Origin: Deltaproteobacteria bacterium
GTDB taxonomy: Bacteria > Desulfobacterota > Desulfomonilia > UBA1062
NCBI GenBank assembly: GCA_018434685.1
Contig: JAHDOV010000006.1
Coordinates: 1-64,000 of the forward strand
Direction of reading: 5' to 3'
Length of the DNA: 64,000 nucleotides
Shown here: piece after piece, positions 34,786 to 43,719 of the stretch
How positions within the stretch are numbered: the stretch's first letter is position 1
Layout: the number at the start of each line of letters is the position of its first letter
The notes under the pieces: model-generated
What the model was told of the DNA's origin: nothing
The model's database searches: none
What the model saw: the letters and a program-made list of their open reading frames with translations, nothing else
Made by a program: the position numbers and the translations under genes

Positions 34786-35571
34786 TCAAGGCTGGGCGTT
34801 GTGCACCATGCCCGGGTCCACCTTCACCATGCGTACGCCATGGGCAAAGACCCTCCGGTCGCCTCCCTCAGCCACAAAGCGCCATGCCCGTTCCCCGTCC
34901 ATGACAACGGTGCCGGCGAGCGCTGAAGCACCGTACTCGAAGAGCAGTGGTGTCAGCGGGGTAGAGGGGCCCACAACCACGCTTATCCTCCCTGACGAAA
35001 GTTCGAGGAGCCTCGGGAGAGTCTTGTTGATGAGCGTGGTGCCGGTGATGAACACCGCATCCTGCTGCGGAAAGATATACTCGCAGGCCGGATCGGGAAA
35101 ATCGTTATCCCGAGGACGTCTCTCCAGGATCGAGAGCTCACAGGCGGCCGCCAGGTCCTCCAGACCGGGGAAGTGTCCGACCACAGCCACCTTCTTGCCT
35201 GTCAGCCGGTCCTTGTAGTGTTCGAAGGCATTGGCTTCGGGCTGGTCGTTGAGGTCGGTATCCCAGGATCTGGCAAAGACGCCGGGGGCATTGTAATAAG
35301 AGTTGACAGCAGCCACACCGATTGCCGCCTCCATGGTGTTCCAGGATTTGATCAGGGTGGCGAGCTCGCGCGTCTTTCGACCCCTGAACGTGCCTGAACC
35401 ATCCAGGCGCTGTTTTCCATCAGGACTGGTCAGGGACATGCCGACCCCGTTGTCTGAACGGACCAGGATCCATCGCATTCCGACAAGGCAGTCTTGTACC
35501 TCGCTGTCCTGCGGTATGCCATCAATCAGCCGGTCATAGAGTTGCCACTTCGATGCTTCCGGTTTTATCAT
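34786..35571 (-). CDS. DUF4213/DUF364 protein (putative heavy-metal chelation)
   Basis: A 261-residue protein with the two-part DUF4213-DUF364 architecture. The N-terminal part has LVGMRWILVRSDNGVGMSLT and an AAIGVAAVNSYYN segment; the C-terminal Rossmann-like part has KKVAVVGHFPGL near 145, DAVFITGTTLINKTLPRLLE near 195 and VVVGPSTPLTPLLFEYGA near 218. Family members are thought to chelate metals or act in nitrogenase-related or cofactor chemistry; a firm activity is not established. The ATG follows GAGGAGAACACCT. It is a single gene; no nif or cofactor genes lie nearby. Confidence 0.88.
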   Translation of the reverse strand: MIKPEASKWQLYDRLIDGIPQDSEVQDCLVGMRWILVRSDNGVGMSLTSPDGKQRLDGSGTFRGRKTRELATLIKSWNTMEAAIGVAAVNSYYNAPGVFARSWDTDLNDQPEANAFEHYKDRLTGKKVAVVGHFPGLEDLAAACELSILERRPRDNDFPDPACEYIFPQQDAVFITGTTLINKTLPRLLELSSGRISVVVGPSTPLTPLLFEYGASALAGTVVMDGERAWRFVAEGGDRRVFAHGVRMVKVDPGMVHNAQP

Positions 35572-35782
35572 AGGTGTTCTCCTCTTGTTTGCTAATTATG
35601 CTCAATACAACCTAATCAAGGGTACATATACCAGGCGTGTGGGGATGTCTACAGGTTTTGCCAGAGGAGAAACAGGTGGAGGAAACAGGGACAGAGCCCG
35701 TATCTGCCGGTTTATAGGGCGCTGTCCCTTGTATTTTTCAGGGATCGATCTGTCCAGCTTGAGTCTTACACCCTGGAGCTTG

Positions 35783-36337
35783 TCAGAATGCAGGCCCCTG
35801 CATGTCGGTAGGCTGTCCAAGTCCGCCAAAAAGCCAGAACAGCACCATGATGAACAGCATCTGGATGAGCCACCCGATAACGCAGACCCCCACGGCGCGC
35901 AGGGTGCTCGAATAGTCCAGGGCCTGCCGTACCGCTATGACCATGGCTACCAGCATCCAGACCTGGGCTGCTATCTGGACCAGCGAGTTCAGCCCGGGGA
36001 TAATCCCCAACACCCTGATCAGGCCCGGAGAACTCGAGAAACCTATGGTGCGCAGCAGCTCGCCGACATCGGAGCGGGTCTGGGGTTCCGGGAGAAGTTT
36101 CGTCCCGATCAGATAGGTCATCCATGCCCAGATATACCAGCTCGCCAGCGACATGACCGTCCCGATCAACATGCCGGCAAATCCGACCTGCGCGATGCTT
36201 CCAATGCCGGCCGCCACGCTGGAGAGCACGACAACAGTCATTGCCTGGCCCATCGCCCCCTTGTCGGCCTCGACCTCTTCATAGAGGCTGACATCCAGCC
36301 TGGCAGCACGAATGATACGATCCTTTAAGCTCGTCAT
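35783..36337 (-). CDS. YIP1 family membrane protein
   Basis: A 184-residue membrane protein with five or so hydrophobic segments. The N-terminal amphipathic start (LKDRIIRAARLDVSLYEEVE) and the glycine/small-residue helices with TYLIGTKLLPEPQTRSDVGE and GFSSSPGLIRVLGIIPGLN are typical of bacterial YIP1 proteins. Their role is unknown. GGAGGTTTCA precedes the ATG. It stands alone between the DUF364 gene and the MntA gene. Confidence 0.88.
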   Translation of the reverse strand: MTSLKDRIIRAARLDVSLYEEVEADKGAMGQAMTVVVLSSVAAGIGSIAQVGFAGMLIGTVMSLASWYIWAWMTYLIGTKLLPEPQTRSDVGELLRTIGFSSSPGLIRVLGIIPGLNSLVQIAAQVWMLVAMVIAVRQALDYSSTLRAVGVCVIGWLIQMLFIMVLFWLFGGLGQPTDMQGPAF

Positions 36338-36540
36338 TGAAACCTCCCGGTTATGTTAATGCATCAGCTCACTTGAAGTACACGAATAAAAGTAACCGGA
36401 ATTGCCCTGGCTGTCAAACCCCTGAAAAATAAACATTCGAACCGTGCATGAATATCTCTATGGTTTGTTCCTGCCCTTTAGCCTGGGATCTCGAACTCCA
36501 AGTCTTGTCTTTCCTGATCCATTAATTTATTCCATGGAAA

Positions 36541-36572
36541 TTGACGAACAATTGAATTATTATAATACTATA
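36541..36572 (+). promoter_or_regulatory. Candidate promoter of the MntA/HepT module
   Basis: TTGACG at 36541 is followed by an AT-rich run with TATAAT at 36561 and TACTAT at 36567. Neither spacing is ideal (14 or 20), but it is the most promoter-like stretch before 36609. Confidence 0.35.
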
Positions 36573-36608
36573 AAATAGTGATGGCATTTATTGCCAACGG
36601 GATATTTT

Positions 36609-36899
36609 ATGATAACCAAGAAGGCTATTTTGAGAATCATTCAGGATCACCGTGAAGAAATAGCTGAGAAATACGGTGTGATGAAAATCGGTCTTTTTGG
36701 GTCACACGTCCGTAACGAAGCCGGCTCCAAAAGCGATATCGATATCCTGGTGGAATTTAAGACTCCGAACTTTGATAATTATATGGATTTGAAATTTTTC
36801 CTCGAGGATCTTCTCAAAGCACCTGTTGATCTGGTTCTGGCTGATAATCTGAAACCGAGAATCAAACCGTACATCAACAAAGAAGTTGTTTATGCCTAG
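36609..36899 (+). CDS. mntA: MntA-type minimal nucleotidyltransferase (antitoxin)
   Basis: A 96-residue nucleotidyltransferase. It has the fold signature GLFGSHVRNEAG near 32-43 with GSX10DXD (SDIDILVEF), the form that in MntA/HepT systems AMPylates the toxin. The C-terminal part (FFLEDLLKAPVDLVLADNL) is also typical. The ATG at 36609 is chosen as it begins the conserved MITKKAILRII; the ribosome site is weak (ACGGG). The hepT-like gene overlaps its 3-prime end by 8 bases, the usual arrangement. The partner is broken, so this antitoxin may have nothing left to act on. Confidence 0.9.
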   Translation: MITKKAILRIIQDHREEIAEKYGVMKIGLFGSHVRNEAGSKSDIDILVEFKTPNFDNYMDLKFFLEDLLKAPVDLVLADNLKPRIKPYINKEVVYA

Positions 36900-37229
36900 A
36901 GATTATAGACTGTATCTGGATGATATCCTGGAATCAGTTGATAGAATTACAGAATATGTATCAGATATGGACTTTTCCATGTTTGTCTCAGATCAGAAAA
37001 CGATCGATGCAGTCGTAAGAAACCTTGAAATCATTGGTGAGGCAGCGAAGAATCTACCGGATCATATACATCAACAATACCTGAAATTGAATGGAGAAAA
37101 ATCGCCGGGCTGTGAAATATCCTGGCGCATGAATATTTTGGAATCAACAAGGAGATCATCTGGGACATCGTCCAGAACAAGATCCCTGTGCTGAAATCTG
37201 CCTGTGAAGGAATGATCAAAGAGGTGTAG
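36892..37229 (+). pseudogene. hepT: Inactivated HepT (HEPN/DUF86) toxin gene
   Basis: The frame starts MPRDYRLYLDDILESVD and is a clear DUF86/HepT N-terminus through EIIGEAAKNLPD-like residues to about residue 63 (37081). There the frame is lost: a single base deletion in QQYPEIEWRKI (one C missing after CAATAC). In the restored frame (GAA at 37083 on) the sequence reads EIEWRKIAGL, then a TGA at 37113, then NILAHEYFGI and a normal C-terminus to TAG at 37227-37229. In intact HepT the position of the TGA is the catalytic Arg of RX4HXY; CGA to TGA is a single change. So both a frameshift and a nonsense mutation in the active-site codon remove the RNase. Confidence 0.9.
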
Positions 37230-37234
37230 TCGGA

Positions 37235-37390
37235 TCATTCCCGTCTGTATGCCTGAGTTGTAGGTCATTGTTGCGATTCTGCCGAAGGCAGGTGCGCTCA
37301 CTTCTTCCTGGGATCATGTTCCCCAAGTCATGCGCTGCCTTCTGCCTGGGATCTTGAGCTCTATGTCTTGATCTGTCTGGGTTCCCGGGC
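37235..37390. repeat. Repeat filler with GTAG palindrome
   Basis: GTAGGTCATTGTTGCGATTC with CTGCCGAAGGCAG (about 37260-37300), then CTGCCTGGGATCTTGAG-type filler in reverse orientation. Confidence 0.6.
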
Positions 37391-37447
37391 TTACATGCTC
37401 GCTCTCTCCCATTTCATTTCATAATGATTTCGTGTACATAATAAACC

Positions 37448-38908
37448 ATGACTACGCATCCGCTCAAACCCATCGATAATTCCTACTGGGTGATCCCCGG
37501 AAGATTCCTTGCCGGTGAATATCCAAGGAACAAGGACCTGGAAAGCTCCATACTGAAGATCCGAAACTTCCTGCAGTGCGGGGTCACCTGTTTCATAGAC
37601 CTGACCGAATCGTCTGACGGGCTCGAGCCGTACACCGAACTCCTGGCCGATTCCTTGGGAAGGAAGATTTCCTACAGCAGGTTCCCTGTCCGGGATGTGT
37701 CGGTGCCGGCCACCACGCAGCACATGTCAGACATCCTCGATGCAATCGATGTGGCTCTTGCTCAAGGAGAAACCGTCTATGTTCATTGCTGGGGCGGCAT
37801 AGGGAGAACCGGCATCGTTGTCGGCTGCTGGTTGTCCCGCCATGGGTTCGAAGGGAAACCGGCACTGAAAAAGCTCTGGGATCTCTGGAAAGAATGCCCG
37901 AAATCCATGACCAGGAAATCCCCGGAGACACGTGAGCAGGAACAGTACATCGTGAGCTGGAAAGAGGACCGGCCAGATAAAGAAGTCGACCGGTACAAGG
38001 GATGCCTGCTCGGGCTTGCAGCAGGCGATGCACTGGGCACGACCCTGGAATTCAAGTCGCCGGGAACCTTCACGCCCCTGAGCGACATGGCGGGAGGAGG
38101 CCCGTTCCGGCTCGAACCCGGCCAGTGGACCGATGACACCTCCATGGCACTGTGCCTGGCTGAAAGCCTGATCGAGAAGAATGGTTGTGATGCTGCCGAC
38201 CAGATGGACAGGTACCTCCTGTGGAGGGAAGAGGGCCATCTCAGCAGCAACGGCAAGTGCTTCGACATCGGCGGCACTGTCCGGTCCGCACTTCTGAGCT
38301 ATAAAAGCACCGGGAACCCCTTTAGCGGGTCCACCGACCAACACTCTGCGGGTAACGGCTCCATCATGCGGCTTGCACCGGTTCCCATGTTCTTTGCCCA
38401 CGACCCGAAAACCGCTATCTCTTCCTGCGCCGAGAGCTCAAAGACCACGCATGGCGCAACAACCTGCATCGATGCCTGCCGGTATCTCGGCGGGCTCATC
38501 ATCGGTGCACTCTCTGGTGAAACAAAGGAAACTATCCTTGCAGATCATTATTCCCCGGTCCCGGGTGCATTAAACGATGATCCCCTCTGCCCGCTGGTAG
38601 CCGGGATCGCAGCAGGATCTTTCAAACACAACAACCCCCCTGAGATCGTCGGGACCGGGTATGTCGTCAAATCCCTCGAGGCAGCGCTGTGGGCCTTTTA
38701 TCATTCCGAGACATTCGAGCAGGGCTGCCTGTTGGCGGTCAACCTCGGCGATGATGCCGACACGACCGGGGCAGTATACGGACAGATTGCAGGGGCATAT
38801 TACGGCAGGGCCAACATCCCTTCCCGCTGGCTGGACCTGCTCACCCTGGGAAAACAGATAGAGCTGTTTGCAGCAGAGCTTTACTTGAAGAGTCTGGTCT
38901 CGGTGTAA
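37448..38908 (+). CDS. Dual-specificity-type phosphatase fused to ADP-ribosylglycohydrolase
   Basis: A 486-residue two-domain enzyme. The N-terminal 170 residues are a cysteine phosphatase: general acid Asp in FPVRDVSVP near 82 and P-loop HCWGGIGRTG near 116 (CX5R). The C-terminal 310 residues are a DraG/ARH-type ADP-ribosylglycohydrolase: YKGCLLGLAAGDALG near 183, WTDDTSMAL near 228 and LGDDADTTGAVYG near 436 supply the two magnesium-binding sets. The fusion joins removal of phosphate and of ADP-ribose, which may be used on ADP-ribose-1-phosphate-like or phosphorylated ADP-ribosyl substrates. The start (GTACATAATAAACC) has no ribosome site. It is a single gene after repeats. Confidence 0.88.
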   Translation: MTTHPLKPIDNSYWVIPGRFLAGEYPRNKDLESSILKIRNFLQCGVTCFIDLTESSDGLEPYTELLADSLGRKISYSRFPVRDVSVPATTQHMSDILDAIDVALAQGETVYVHCWGGIGRTGIVVGCWLSRHGFEGKPALKKLWDLWKECPKSMTRKSPETREQEQYIVSWKEDRPDKEVDRYKGCLLGLAAGDALGTTLEFKSPGTFTPLSDMAGGGPFRLEPGQWTDDTSMALCLAESLIEKNGCDAADQMDRYLLWREEGHLSSNGKCFDIGGTVRSALLSYKSTGNPFSGSTDQHSAGNGSIMRLAPVPMFFAHDPKTAISSCAESSKTTHGATTCIDACRYLGGLIIGALSGETKETILADHYSPVPGALNDDPLCPLVAGIAAGSFKHNNPPEIVGTGYVVKSLEAALWAFYHSETFEQGCLLAVNLGDDADTTGAVYGQIAGAYYGRANIPSRWLDLLTLGKQIELFAAELYLKSLVSV

Positions 38909-39043
38909 GGTCATAATGTCGCGAATCAGTACCTGATGACCCTCGCTTCCTGCTCTGTGTTTTCTCAGATCGAATATAATCTTCTTGACATGAGAAGCGT
39001 GTTTGCCGAATGTTGATTAACTGCTGAAATAAAGGAGGTAATC

Positions 39044-40954
39044 TTGAGACGTAAGCCTTTCAACCTGAGCTGGGTTCCTGTATTGGTATTCCTTTTCCTG
39101 GGATGGTGTCCGGTGTCTGCAGCCCCGCCGCCCGGTATGGCGCCTTCTGCTGCGGCTGTGACGGTTGCGGTGCCTCCTGTCCTGAAGAACTCGCCTGAAC
39201 TGGCATTGCTGATGAAGAATTGGGACAACCAGTCGGCACTTGCCATCGAGGTGGAGCGTCAGGCGCCCCGTCAGGTGTTGAACCGGTCGGCGATGCGCCG
39301 TATCCAGGTTGATACAGGCACCGGAAAACAGGTGGATCTGGGCAGCCTCTTCGATCAGACCTTCACGGCCCAGCGTGCGCTGGGGCAGCAGCTGAACCGC
39401 ATCCCGGCCACGGCCCTGGTAGGGCGGCCGCAGCTGAACGAGGCAGTGGTTGAATTTCCGGACCGGCTGCTCATGGTGCGCCAGGTACGAATGGTTGTGC
39501 GCGATCCAAAACAGGCAGCCGCGGCCGCGCCAGACTTTGCGTCCTTCCTGGCACCGGTGGATCAGGCAGCGGTGGCGCAGGCGCGTGTGGCAGCACTGCC
39601 TCCCGATCAGAAGGCTGATTTCCGGCGCTTTCTGAGCGAAGAACTGCCGCTGCTCGACGCCGATGACCCGTTGCGTCTGGCTATGGCCAGCGGAGGCGAG
39701 GACGCGGTGCTGCGTGCCGCATTGAGCGGTGCCGGCGTGTTCGAAGTGACCGATCAGGTGGTTGTTCAGCGGAACCTGTTCAACAACGGCGGCATGCGTC
39801 TGTCGACTGAATTACGCCCGGTGACGCAGCAGAAGCAGACGCCTGCCATGAAGCAGCTGCGTCCGCTGGCGAAGAAACAGCAGCCCGGAGCTTCTCCCTA
39901 TCTCGGCGTCTCCGGCCCGTTGCAGAGCAGCCATCACTATCAGTATGACGGCGGCGAGCATGTCGATGGGCGTCTTGAGATCAACGAGCCGTTCCTGGCC
40001 GGGTTTACCCTGGGCCAGGAACTGGTGTGGGAACGCAAGTGGAAATTCAGTTGCGGCTTCCTTCGCCTTACCTACGGGATCGGGTATGGTTTCGGCCTGC
40101 GCATCCCGCTGAGGGTTGAAGGGAGTCTGACGCCGACGAGCATCGTGCGCAGCGCCGTGGAGGATCCGGGCCGTGATCTGACCCTGCGGCTGCGCGCCGT
40201 GGCCTTCGACGCCCCGGCAAGTCACTACAGCAGTGTCGGCCTGCCGGCCCAGCAGGTCTTCGATGGCCAGGAATTCGTGCTGACCGCCGGTTCCTGGTTC
40301 AGCTACAAGCTCTATGCACTGGGCAGGAACTGGGCCGTGGGAACACCGGCCAATTCACCGCTGCACCAGAGTCGCGATTTTGTGCCGCCGCTGGGCGGCG
40401 CGGCCAGGGAAATCTTTTCACTGGACATACCTCCGGAGCTGACCAACACCACCCTGTCGGCAGGCGCGCTCAAGGGCTATCTGCAGTTGGGCTTTGTCTT
40501 GCGCGGCAGTGGAACGGCCGTGAGCCAGCTCACCCTGCTGGCAGACGATGCCACGCTTACGCAGCGTTCACTGGCGCTGCGCGATTCCGGCGTGCTCACC
40601 GAGGTCCTGCGGTTGCAGCCCCTTGCAGCCGGCGCCCCGGGCACGGTACAGCAGCAGCACTATGGCCTGCGTATCGATGCCCCGAGGTATGTATTGGGCC
40701 TCAACACGGCAGCGCGCGTGAGGGTAGGCATGGCCGTGGAGGCCGGAAGCTTCAAGCGCTCGGTCAACACCGACTGGATCCAGGTCCTTTCATTCGACCT
40801 GGGCCAGATCAATCTGCCGCCCCATGCAGGCACCACCAGTTCCTACCAGTGGAACGAAGGCGTGCGCATCTTCGAGGCGCGGGATCCGTCCGACCCGGTC
40901 GTTATACAGAAGCCTGGCAGCAATATTCCGCACACTAAGCCGCAAATACAGTGA
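39044..40954 (+). CDS. Large secreted protein of unknown family
   Basis: A 636-residue protein without a recognised domain. The start is a TTG preceded by AAAGGAGGTAATC, a near-perfect ribosome site. A signal peptide of about 27 residues ends PVSA, followed by a Pro/Ala-rich region. The N-terminal third is rich in Q, A and V, with charged helices; a middle part has YGIGYGFGLRIPLRVEG and strands typical of beta-rich proteins, with AGSWFSYKLYALGR near 410. The base composition and use of GCG, CTG and CGC codons look more GC-rich than the neighbours, so transfer is possible. It is flanked by repeats at neither side; the upstream neighbour ends 135 bp away. Confidence 0.7.
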   Translation: MRRKPFNLSWVPVLVFLFLGWCPVSAAPPPGMAPSAAAVTVAVPPVLKNSPELALLMKNWDNQSALAIEVERQAPRQVLNRSAMRRIQVDTGTGKQVDLGSLFDQTFTAQRALGQQLNRIPATALVGRPQLNEAVVEFPDRLLMVRQVRMVVRDPKQAAAAAPDFASFLAPVDQAAVAQARVAALPPDQKADFRRFLSEELPLLDADDPLRLAMASGGEDAVLRAALSGAGVFEVTDQVVVQRNLFNNGGMRLSTELRPVTQQKQTPAMKQLRPLAKKQQPGASPYLGVSGPLQSSHHYQYDGGEHVDGRLEINEPFLAGFTLGQELVWERKWKFSCGFLRLTYGIGYGFGLRIPLRVEGSLTPTSIVRSAVEDPGRDLTLRLRAVAFDAPASHYSSVGLPAQQVFDGQEFVLTAGSWFSYKLYALGRNWAVGTPANSPLHQSRDFVPPLGGAAREIFSLDIPPELTNTTLSAGALKGYLQLGFVLRGSGTAVSQLTLLADDATLTQRSLALRDSGVLTEVLRLQPLAAGAPGTVQQQHYGLRIDAPRYVLGLNTAARVRVGMAVEAGSFKRSVNTDWIQVLSFDLGQINLPPHAGTTSSYQWNEGVRIFEARDPSDPVVIQKPGSNIPHTKPQIQ

Positions 40955-40990
40955 TAAACCCTTTGGGTAAGATAGGGGGAACAAGATAAA

Positions 40991-41035
40991 GGGGGCGTTT
41001 TATGTTTTCAAGATAAAACAAATGGGAACGCCCCC
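40991..41035 (-). terminator. Stem-loop between convergent genes
   Basis: GGGGGCGTT at 40991-40999 pairs with AACGCCCCC at 41027-41035 with a long loop that can also fold (TTTTATG and ATAAAA). On the minus strand it is followed by TTTATCTTGTT, which favours the ATP-grasp gene as its client; it may work in both directions. Confidence 0.7.
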
Positions 41036-41068
41036 ACCAGCATACTGTGGGAAACCCGGGACCCTGCT

Positions 41069-42244
41069 TCACATCTTGCAGCTGATATATTCTTTCAGGT
41101 CCGAGGTGAGGATTGCCTGTATTTCCGAAAAGCGTTCTTTCCTGGTTTCCGTAAACAAAAAGCCGAATACCGGGTACTGCCTGTAGTCTATCTTCCTCAG
41201 ATCCAGGGGGGAATCAAAATTCGCAAGCAGGGTATCGTAGTCGAAGGCCGTGATCTCATCTCCTGCAACACCGGTGGAATTGTCCAGCACGATGATCGCG
41301 TAGAGCTTGCCCCCCTTGTCCTTCAAGACAGCCGGCCAGTCCGGGCGCTTCTGCGAGAAATAATATTCATACGAATTGAATCCGTATGCAAAAGAGGTCA
41401 TATCTGCGGTTGTGCACCACCCGCCGAACCTCATGGGGTTGATCTCGATCGGCAGGATTATTCCGCCTCCATCCCGCCGGATCTCCACGTGGACCGGAAA
41501 GTTCTTCACACCGGAGAGTTCCCCGATTCTGCTGAGAAAATCAGTGAACTGATCGATGTTTTCTTCTATGATCTCTTTTGACGATAGGTACACCCGGTCG
41601 CTCACATCCGTGTCGCTCGAAAAGATATGGCTGTATATGTTGAGAATGACCGGCTTGCCTGCTGCATCATAGTAGGCGTCGATCGCGAATTCGTCACCCT
41701 CGATGCACTGCTCGATAATGAACGAGGATGTGTTCATCACCTCAGGTGGATACAGGTTCTGCACGCGCTGTATCTCAGCCTTGATGGATCCTTTTATGCT
41801 TTCCCACTGGTCGGCGTGAGTGACCTTGTAGACAGCCATGCTGAAGAAACCGACAGCAGGTTTGATGACAAAGGGCAGGGGGATGTCTTCGATGTGAAGG
41901 GTGTCGAGATCGCTCAGCACTACTTCCTGAAAAAAGAAGTCCGGGTACAGGGGTTGTATCAGATCCCGGAACTTTGCCTTGTTTTTGAACAGGTCGATCT
42001 TTTCAGGCAGATCGGTGAACGACAAGTGCTGCGCTATCCAGCCGATGGAGTTTTCCGATGTGGTATATATCCGGATATCTTGACAAGACCGCACCAGCTC
42101 GATTGCCTGGTCTTCATCGAGGAAATACGGCTTGTCATGAAAACCGAGTTCTCTGGCCATCGGGGTCTTTACGACGGGAAACCTGTTTTCCGTTATTGTC
42201 TGTCTGAAAAAATCAGAGATATACGGCTTGTCTACAAAGATCAT
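41069..42244 (-). CDS. ATP-grasp domain protein
   Basis: A 391-residue ATP-grasp ligase-like protein. The N-terminal part is a pre-ATP-grasp domain (MIFVDKPYISDFFRQTI); the ATP-grasp core follows with KAKFRDLIQPLYPDFFFQEV near 115, PLPFVIKPAVGFFSMAVYKV near 145, IIEQCIEGDEFAIDAYYDA near 200 and the metal/ATP-binding end PIEINPMRFGG near 270. It likely joins a carboxylate to an amine or peptide. The start at 42244 is chosen for the GGAGGCACC behind it; the longer frame to 42370 lacks such a site. The carbohydrate, peptide or lipid substrate is unknown and no partner gene is adjacent. Confidence 0.86.
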   Translation of the reverse strand: MIFVDKPYISDFFRQTITENRFPVVKTPMARELGFHDKPYFLDEDQAIELVRSCQDIRIYTTSENSIGWIAQHLSFTDLPEKIDLFKNKAKFRDLIQPLYPDFFFQEVVLSDLDTLHIEDIPLPFVIKPAVGFFSMAVYKVTHADQWESIKGSIKAEIQRVQNLYPPEVMNTSSFIIEQCIEGDEFAIDAYYDAAGKPVILNIYSHIFSSDTDVSDRVYLSSKEIIEENIDQFTDFLSRIGELSGVKNFPVHVEIRRDGGGIILPIEINPMRFGGWCTTADMTSFAYGFNSYEYYFSQKRPDWPAVLKDKGGKLYAIIVLDNSTGVAGDEITAFDYDTLLANFDSPLDLRKIDYRQYPVFGFLFTETRKERFSEIQAILTSDLKEYISCKM

Positions 42245-42459
42245 GGTGCCTCCGTACGTGATACATGGTGCTGTTATTGAAAAGACACGGTCACAGTTGT
42301 CGCTGCCTTTATGCAGGGCATTACGAACTCCGTGAGGGTATACATCATATTGGCCGTCTGTGCGCAACAATTAAAAAGAGAGAACCGAGAGTGAAACAGG
42401 TTGAACACAAGCTGTGATTGTTCCTGCTCATGGGCGATTGCTGTGCGACCCCTGCGTTC

Positions 42460-42960
42460 CTGCGGTGAAGTTCTTCAAGGGTTTACCAGGTGAGTTTTTA
42501 AATTCGAAATCAATTCATCCTTCCTTGTGACTCGGTCAACCCATGGACCTTGCCCTACGGGCGCATCCTTCGGTGCGTCCAATTCTGCCATCCTGCAGAA
42601 TTGTATCTGCGTCGTGTCCTGAGTAGTTGTAGGTCATGGTTGCGAATCTGCCGAAGGCAGGTGAGCTACCTGACAGCCTCTCAGCCAGATGTCGGGTAGC
42701 TCGCTGCGCTCCCAACCCGACCTACATTTGAGACCACGAGCATGTTTCTCATGGAGCTCCTATGATTTGTCGCCGTCTCCCGACAAATCATAGGCCTTTT
42801 TTCTCTGCGACCTCTGCGGCTCGGCGGTGAAGTTTTTCAAGGGTTTACCAGTTTACTTTTTTAATTCGAAATTCGCATTTCGCAACTCGAAATAACTTCA
42901 GCCTTCCTAGTTCTGCGAAGCCAATGGCGAAGCAGGACGTGTTGGGCGTCTTGGCAGGCG
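42460..42960. repeat. Composite repeat block, mostly reverse orientation
   Basis: Contains GAAGTTCTTCAAGGGTTTAC twice (about 42466 and 42831), a GTAG element with CTGCCGAAGGCAG (42628-42673), an inverse GTAG palindrome (about 42692-42726), a TTTGTCGCCGTCTCCCGACA palindrome (about 42767-42790), the CGCAGAG tract reversed (CTCTGCGACCTCTGCGGC) and AATTCGAAATTCGC tracts (about 42862-42890). So the order seen elsewhere is preserved but inverted. 42245-43255 contains no supported gene. Confidence 0.75.
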
Positions 42961-43255
42961 TAGTTAAGAACGAAGCCTGATGCCTGGTATCAGGCTTCCC
43001 GTCTCGGGATACATTCTTCTGCTCATCATCACTTGACTTTCTTCGAGCCCGGTTTATTCTTACCCATTGTCAGGATACAGGCTTTTACTCGTACCATTCG
43101 TTCAGGAAAAGGCACATCTTCCAGGCACAGCTTTTCTTCACCAGACACATGGAGGGAAGGACGACTTCTCCAAACCGGATCAGCGGGTTCCGGTCTTCCG
43201 GAGAAAGGCCACAGTTAAAAATGGATTAGCAGGAAGAAAAAGGAGGAATGGTATT

Positions 43256-43681
43256 ATGCCAAGGGTTCATAAAGCTATCGATATCAAGGCGCCGGTGGGG
43301 ATGGTGTTCTCCTACGTGGAAGATCCAAGGAATGCCACGGAATGGATAAAAAGCATGGTCGATGTCAAGGACATTCGAGGAGCCCATTACAACTGGACCT
43401 GGGATATGGCCGGGCTGGAACTTGAGGGTGAATCGGACATGGTAGCGGAGATCCCGGACCAAAAGATGGTTGTTAAATCAAAGGGAAGTATAGAAAGCAC
43501 CTGGACGTTCACATTCGAACCGCACGGAAACATGACCCATCTGGACCTGGATATCGACTATGAAATGCCTGCCTCTCTTGCAGGAAAAGAGGCTGAAGAT
43601 TTAGTGCGCAAACAAAATGAGCGCGAGACTGAAATAGATCTGCAGAATATCAAGGAGAGGCTGGAAAGACCTGAGGAATGA
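43256..43681 (+). CDS. SRPBCC (START/PYR/Bet v1-like) protein
   Basis: A 141-residue protein with an SRPBCC-type hydrophobic-cavity fold. It begins MPRVHKAIDIKAPVGMVFSY, the typical first strand followed by helix (VEDPRNATEWIKSMVDVK), and runs through STWTFTFEPHGNMTHLDLDI to a long C-terminal helix (EDLVRKQNERETEIDLQNIK). Such proteins bind lipids, polyketides or hydrophobic cofactors. The start was chosen because GGAGG lies 9 bases before the ATG; a longer upstream frame has no signal. Nothing suggests a partner gene. Confidence 0.86.
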   Translation: MPRVHKAIDIKAPVGMVFSYVEDPRNATEWIKSMVDVKDIRGAHYNWTWDMAGLELEGESDMVAEIPDQKMVVKSKGSIESTWTFTFEPHGNMTHLDLDIDYEMPASLAGKEAEDLVRKQNERETEIDLQNIKERLERPEE

Positions 43682-43719
43682 TGAGCGACACCGGATTCCC
43701 GGCGCCCATCAGTCTGTCC

